The translations under genes were made by a program, and so were the position numbers. The notes under the pieces were generated by a model. That model was given only the letters and a program-made list of their open reading frames with translations. It made no database searches and was not told the origin of the DNA. From a virus, in the IMG/VR virus record IMGVR_UViG_3300050821_023249, positions 1 to 59,385 of that record: a stretch of DNA of 59,385 bases. One strand, given 5' to 3'. Of the stretch, positions 57,143 to 59,385 are shown piece by piece. How positions within the stretch are numbered: position 1 is the first letter of the stretch; each line of letters starts with the position of its first letter.

Positions 57143-57735
57143 GTTTACGTCCCGCACTCGTCCATTCCTGTTTTGACCAGAATCGCGTGTTCCAGTTCAT
57201 GGAGCCCTTCTTCTCTGCGAACCTAACCAAAGCGGATTTAAGGGAACTTTGGGAACAGGCGTCGGCACATCTCGGAGAAATACGGCCAAAAAATTGCCGC
57301 TGTTCTTACCGAGTGACCGTGGAAGAAGCCGATCTTTTGGTGAAAAACGGAATCGCAGATTATCTGATTACGGATTGGCGATACAACGAGGAAAAGAAAA
57401 CATTTTTTCCTGCGCCGAATCTGAATTTGGTTTGGGGCGGAAAACAAGCCGAAGATTTAGGATTAATCAAGGCTTCGTACGCAGCGAAAACGCCAAGGGT
57501 GATGACTTTGGAGCGGGCAAACTTGGAACGAGCGTACGTGGACGGACGACAGGATGAAATCGACAGAATCGAAATCTGGGGAGAGTTAGCCCGAGAAGTC
57601 ATAGCCGACCTGACGACCGAATATTGGCCCGAACTGGACGATCCGTTCAAAGGCCGGGCGGTGCTTCCGCTAATCGGATTTGACCAGCGCTCGCAGCCAG
57701 GAAAAAGTGTTGACAAAGACTCTGGAATTTGGTAG
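57139..57735 (+). CDS. Hypothetical protein (198 aa)
   Basis: ATG 57139 overlaps the previous stop. The N-terminal part has CFDQNRVFQFMEPFFSANLT, the middle CRCSYRVTVEEADLLVKNGI, and the C-terminal half is helical and charged. No family recognised. The promoter for the next gene overlaps its end. Confidence 0.65.
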   Translation: MSLRPALVHSCFDQNRVFQFMEPFFSANLTKADLRELWEQASAHLGEIRPKNCRCSYRVTVEEADLLVKNGIADYLITDWRYNEEKKTFFPAPNLNLVWGGKQAEDLGLIKASYAAKTPRVMTLERANLERAYVDGRQDEIDRIEIWGELAREVIADLTTEYWPELDDPFKGRAVLPLIGFDQRSQPGKSVDKDSGIW

Positions 57736-57738
57736 GGT
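57710..57738 (+). promoter_or_regulatory. Sigma70-type promoter with near-leaderless output
   Basis: TTGACA (57710-57715), 17 nt, TAGGGT (57733-57738). ATG 57744 follows after 5 nt. Confidence 0.65.
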
Positions 57739-57743
57739 AAGGT

Positions 57744-58247
57744 ATGAGTAGTCAAGAAAAATTCATAATTGCTTATTTGTTCGTGATTCTTATTCTCGTT
57801 GGGTTCGTGGCAGGCTACCAGGCTGGTCACCCAGTGAACAAAAAGTGTGATTGCGGAAACATCTGCTCCACGACGAGTTCACATTGTGAACTAAAAGAGT
57901 GCCCGAAGCACAAAACCGCAGGCGAGCCGCTTTCGAACAAACAACTCCAAGCGTGGTTTGACGGCTTGAACGAAGAATATTTTATGAGCCGCCTGCCCAG
58001 AGCCGCCGTGACGTGGGGCGATCTCACGATTTTGAAAGATATGGGCGTCACGATGCACCCCGAAGGAAATTTCATAATTATTATTGACCGGGACACAAAC
58101 CGAACCAAGTCAACCACGGAAGAAACTATTTCGCACGAAACCTGTCACGTAGCCACATGGGATTTGGAAATGGATGCGCACGGACCAAAATTCCAAGCCT
58201 GTATGGTGAATCTGGCAAACAAAGGTGCGTTCGAGGGGATATGGTAA
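57744..58247 (+). CDS. Membrane-anchored SprT-like metallopeptidase
   Basis: 167 aa. Residues 8-28 are a transmembrane helix; a Cys-rich linker (CDCGNIC ... HCELKEC) follows. From about 65 the SprT-like layout is visible: LNEEYFMSRLPRAAVTWGDL, then HETCH at 131-135 and HGPKFQACM with the third histidine at 146. SprT-type proteins cleave proteins on DNA; here the anchor would place the domain at the membrane. An exact palindrome (57877) lies in the linker. Confidence 0.75.
   Translation: MSSQEKFIIAYLFVILILVGFVAGYQAGHPVNKKCDCGNICSTTSSHCELKECPKHKTAGEPLSNKQLQAWFDGLNEEYFMSRLPRAAVTWGDLTILKDMGVTMHPEGNFIIIIDRDTNRTKSTTEETISHETCHVATWDLEMDAHGPKFQACMVNLANKGAFEGIW
57877..57891. promoter_or_regulatory. 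Palindrome site 11, GTTCACATTGTGAAC
   Basis: Exact copy in the SprT-like gene after its membrane helix, read SHCEL. Confidence 0.75.
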
Positions 58248-58444
58248 ATCCAGACAGTCCATGGAACTGCTACTCTTGGGTCCCAAAAGGCATGGAAAAC
58301 ATACAAGATGAAAACGAGCCGCAAGATTCTGTTCGAGTGTTGCCGACTTTTGATGATGGAAATCCAGGAGCAGAAACACTCCCGGGAAGCGCTGATTCGG
58401 GCGCTAATCAGAGAGGAGGCACAGCCAGTAAAAATACCGACTGA
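58241..58444 (+). CDS. Possible small protein (67 aa)
   Basis: Starts in the overlap with the previous stop. The first 18 residues (VNPDSPWNCYSWVPKG) look coded, but the rest is low complexity and overlaps the next candidate in another frame. Either only the first part is translated or one of the two frames is spurious. Confidence 0.35.
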   Translation: MVNPDSPWNCYSWVPKGMENIQDENEPQDSVRVLPTFDDGNPGAETLPGSADSGANQRGGTASKNTD

Positions 58445-58529
58445 CGATGAAGTGAATGAGCGTATAAATCAGCTTCAGGAGGTGGCTAAAAAGAACTTGA
58501 CAAACCAAAAAGAGGGTAGTAAACTGTAG
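58308..58529 (+). CDS. Small helical protein (73 aa)
   Basis: Charged, strongly helical (EIQEQKHSREALIRALIRE, DDEVNERINQLQEVAKK). No clear SD. It overlaps the frame at 58241 and the promoter at 58497. Function unknown. Confidence 0.5.
   Translation: MKTSRKILFECCRLLMMEIQEQKHSREALIRALIREEAQPVKIPTDDEVNERINQLQEVAKKNLTNQKEGSKL
58497..58525 (+). promoter_or_regulatory. Near-consensus promoter of the transglycosylase gene
   Basis: TTGACA (58497-58502), 17 nt, TAAACT (58520-58525). The resulting leader of about 65 nt contains a strong hairpin. Confidence 0.8.
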
Positions 58530-58548
58530 TAGAAATAGCATCATCACG

Positions 58549-58581
58549 GGGGCTGTTTCGCCGTGGCGGTGGGGCAGCCCC
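58549..58581 (+). promoter_or_regulatory. 5' leader hairpin before the transglycosylase gene
   Basis: GGGGCTG (58549-55) pairs with CAGCCCC (58575-81), and CGCC-GT-GGCG nests inside the loop. No T run follows, so it is not a terminator. GTGGGG/CCCCAC gives an alternative fold that ends 5 nt before the SD AAAGGA. It may control translation or stability. Confidence 0.5.
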
Positions 58582-58595
58582 ACTTCAAAGGAAAA

Positions 58596-59168
58596 ATGAC
58601 CGAAAAAACCAAATCCATTTTTGCTTTCTTCGTCGGCCTGCTTTTGCTGATTTTGATTGCTGCGCTCGGGTCTCCGGCTAGTTCACATAGTGAACCCGCA
58701 CTTAGATTTATGCCCGTGCCTCCGAAACTGGAATATAGCATTTTCCGCACGGGCGGGCTCGAAGTCGCAAAAGTTTTTGGGCGCACGCAAGGCTGCTACG
58801 AGGCGGATGCAGAATTAATCGAAGAAGTGAATTCGGCGGCGACGCGAACGGGACTCGATCCAAAAATAGTGGCCGCAACCGTAGCGGTGGAGTCTGGGTG
58901 TAACCAACTGGCGATTTCCAGCCGAGGGGCTGTAGGGTTAATGCAAATCCGGCCTGCCATTTGGTGCGAAAAGTACGATTGTACGAAAACATACAATTTT
59001 CTGAATCGACACGATAACGTACAAGTCGGTGTTTTCATCCTGTCCGATCTAGTGAACCAGTATGGAATTCAGGAAGGTGTGCGCAGATACCAAGGAATTG
59101 GCCGAGGCTGTGAAACCTGCGATGATTTGTATGCAGAGAAAATTTTGAAGTTAGCGGGGAGGAAGTAA
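58596..59168 (+). CDS. Membrane-anchored lytic transglycosylase (SLT)
   Basis: 190 aa from ATG 58596 (AAAGGA upstream). Residues 7-25 are a signal anchor. The SLT domain begins near 70: the catalytic Glu99 in AVESGCNQLAIS, then SRGAVGLMQIRP and the NVQVGVFILSDLV and RYQGIG blocks. It cleaves peptidoglycan glycan chains. It may be the lysis enzyme (signal-anchor type). An exact palindrome (58681) lies just after the anchor. Confidence 0.88.
   Translation: MTEKTKSIFAFFVGLLLLILIAALGSPASSHSEPALRFMPVPPKLEYSIFRTGGLEVAKVFGRTQGCYEADAELIEEVNSAATRTGLDPKIVAATVAVESGCNQLAISSRGAVGLMQIRPAIWCEKYDCTKTYNFLNRHDNVQVGVFILSDLVNQYGIQEGVRRYQGIGRGCETCDDLYAEKILKLAGRK
58681..58695. promoter_or_regulatory. Palindrome site 12, GTTCACATAGTGAAC
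   Basis: Exact copy in the transglycosylase gene after its membrane anchor, read SHSEP. Confidence 0.75.
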
Positions 59169-59385
59169 TGGAAAAACTCAAGATTGTATCTCGATGGGAC
59201 AGTAACACGATTTTATATCAAGCAGAAGCCGAATCTTTTCGGGCGTTAATTTTAGCTGCGATTAAGAGCAGTGCGAACCTAAGCAGTGCGGACCTAAGCG
59301 GTGCGGACCTACGCAGTGCGGACCTAGGCGGTGCGGACCTAGGCGGTGCGAACCTAGGCGGTGCGGACCTAGGCGGTGCGGACCT
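59168..59385 (+). CDS. Pentapeptide-repeat protein, cut by the window end
   Basis: ATG overlaps the previous stop; GAGGAA is upstream. After 33 residues of ordinary sequence it changes to repeats of A(D/N)LxX (SANLSSADLSGADLRSADLG). Such proteins form a right-handed beta-helix that can mimic DNA, as in gyrase inhibitors. The end lies outside the window. Confidence 0.85.
   Translation, partial: MEKLKIVSRWDSNTILYQAEAESFRALILAAIKSSANLSSADLSGADLRSADLGGADLGGANLGGADLGGAD
59267..59385 (+). repeat. 15-bp tandem repeat array
   Basis: Eight units of about AGCGGTGCGGACCTA, differing at few bases, continuing past the window end. The near identity of units suggests recent expansion by slippage. Confidence 0.9.

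Noticed and set aside
4558-58695. The palindromes as CRP or FNR sites
   Set aside because: CRP (TGTGA-N6-TCACA) and FNR (TTGAT-N4-ATCAA) have different half-sites and spacing from TTCAC-N3-GTGAA.
59267-59385. CRISPR array
   Set aside because: Units are contiguous 15-bp repeats without spacers and encode pentapeptide repeats.

Overview
The window reads as most of the genome of a tailed bacteriophage with a short (podovirus-type) tail, not a bacterial chromosome. Genes are packed with 1-20 nt overlaps. The virion genes (portal, scaffold, N4 gp56-type major capsid, tubular tail proteins, three large internal virion proteins) and a self-contained replication set (RecA, ERF, SSB, SF1 helicase, Cas4-type nuclease, primase-helicase, family A DNA polymerase) are all present. 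No terminase, phage RNA polymerase, integrase or tRNA was found, so part of the genome probably lies outside. The clear promoters are of host sigma70 type (TTGAC- and TATAAT-like boxes, 17-18 nt apart). The host cannot be named from the sequence; strong Shine-Dalgarno sites and sigma70 boxes suggest an ordinary, probably Gram-negative, bacterium.

Layout: 0-6.9 kb holds an exported cargo protein, an HNH gene inserted at a duplicated start of the portal gene, the portal, a minus-strand DruA/Mom-like gene, scaffold and capsid, ending at a terminator. 6.9-24 kb holds capsid-associated and tail genes, interrupted by minus-strand single genes with their own promoters (AAA+ ATPase, two unknowns), a TPR-glycosyltransferase, a histidine phosphatase and HNH genes. 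24-30.9 kb encodes internal virion proteins. 30.9-36.3 kb has a Dam-type methylase, a wall-hydrolase-like protein, a secreted trypsin-like protease, membrane coiled-coil proteins and a metallophosphoesterase. 36.3-43.5 kb has recA and nucleotide/sugar metabolism genes (PfkB kinase, thyX, deoxyribosyltransferases, Nudix, dCMP deaminase, DUF5664). A 2,052-bp IS1595-type transposon with cargo has split one of these genes and left an 8-bp target duplication. 43.5-46.6 kb is a minus-strand operon headed by small proteins and carrying DNA polymerase. 46.6-54.6 kb is recombination and replication. 54.6-59.4 kb holds small regulators, two HExxH proteins, a lytic transglycosylase and a truncated pentapeptide-repeat gene.

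The most striking signal is at DNA level: twelve exact copies (and at least six near copies) of the palindrome TTCAC-WWW-GTGAAC. They lie inside unrelated coding sequences, in both reading frames that avoid a stop, mostly in the early/replication half. Related versions overlap the promoters of two isolated minus-strand genes. This looks like a genome-wide operator or stoperator-like regulatory network that I cannot match to a described one. Other notable points are the intact cargo transposon, a nuclease gene whose only sensible start codon is ATC (or which needs a -1 frameshift from the helicase), a structured intergenic RNA candidate after ssb, and several apparently leaderless promoters.
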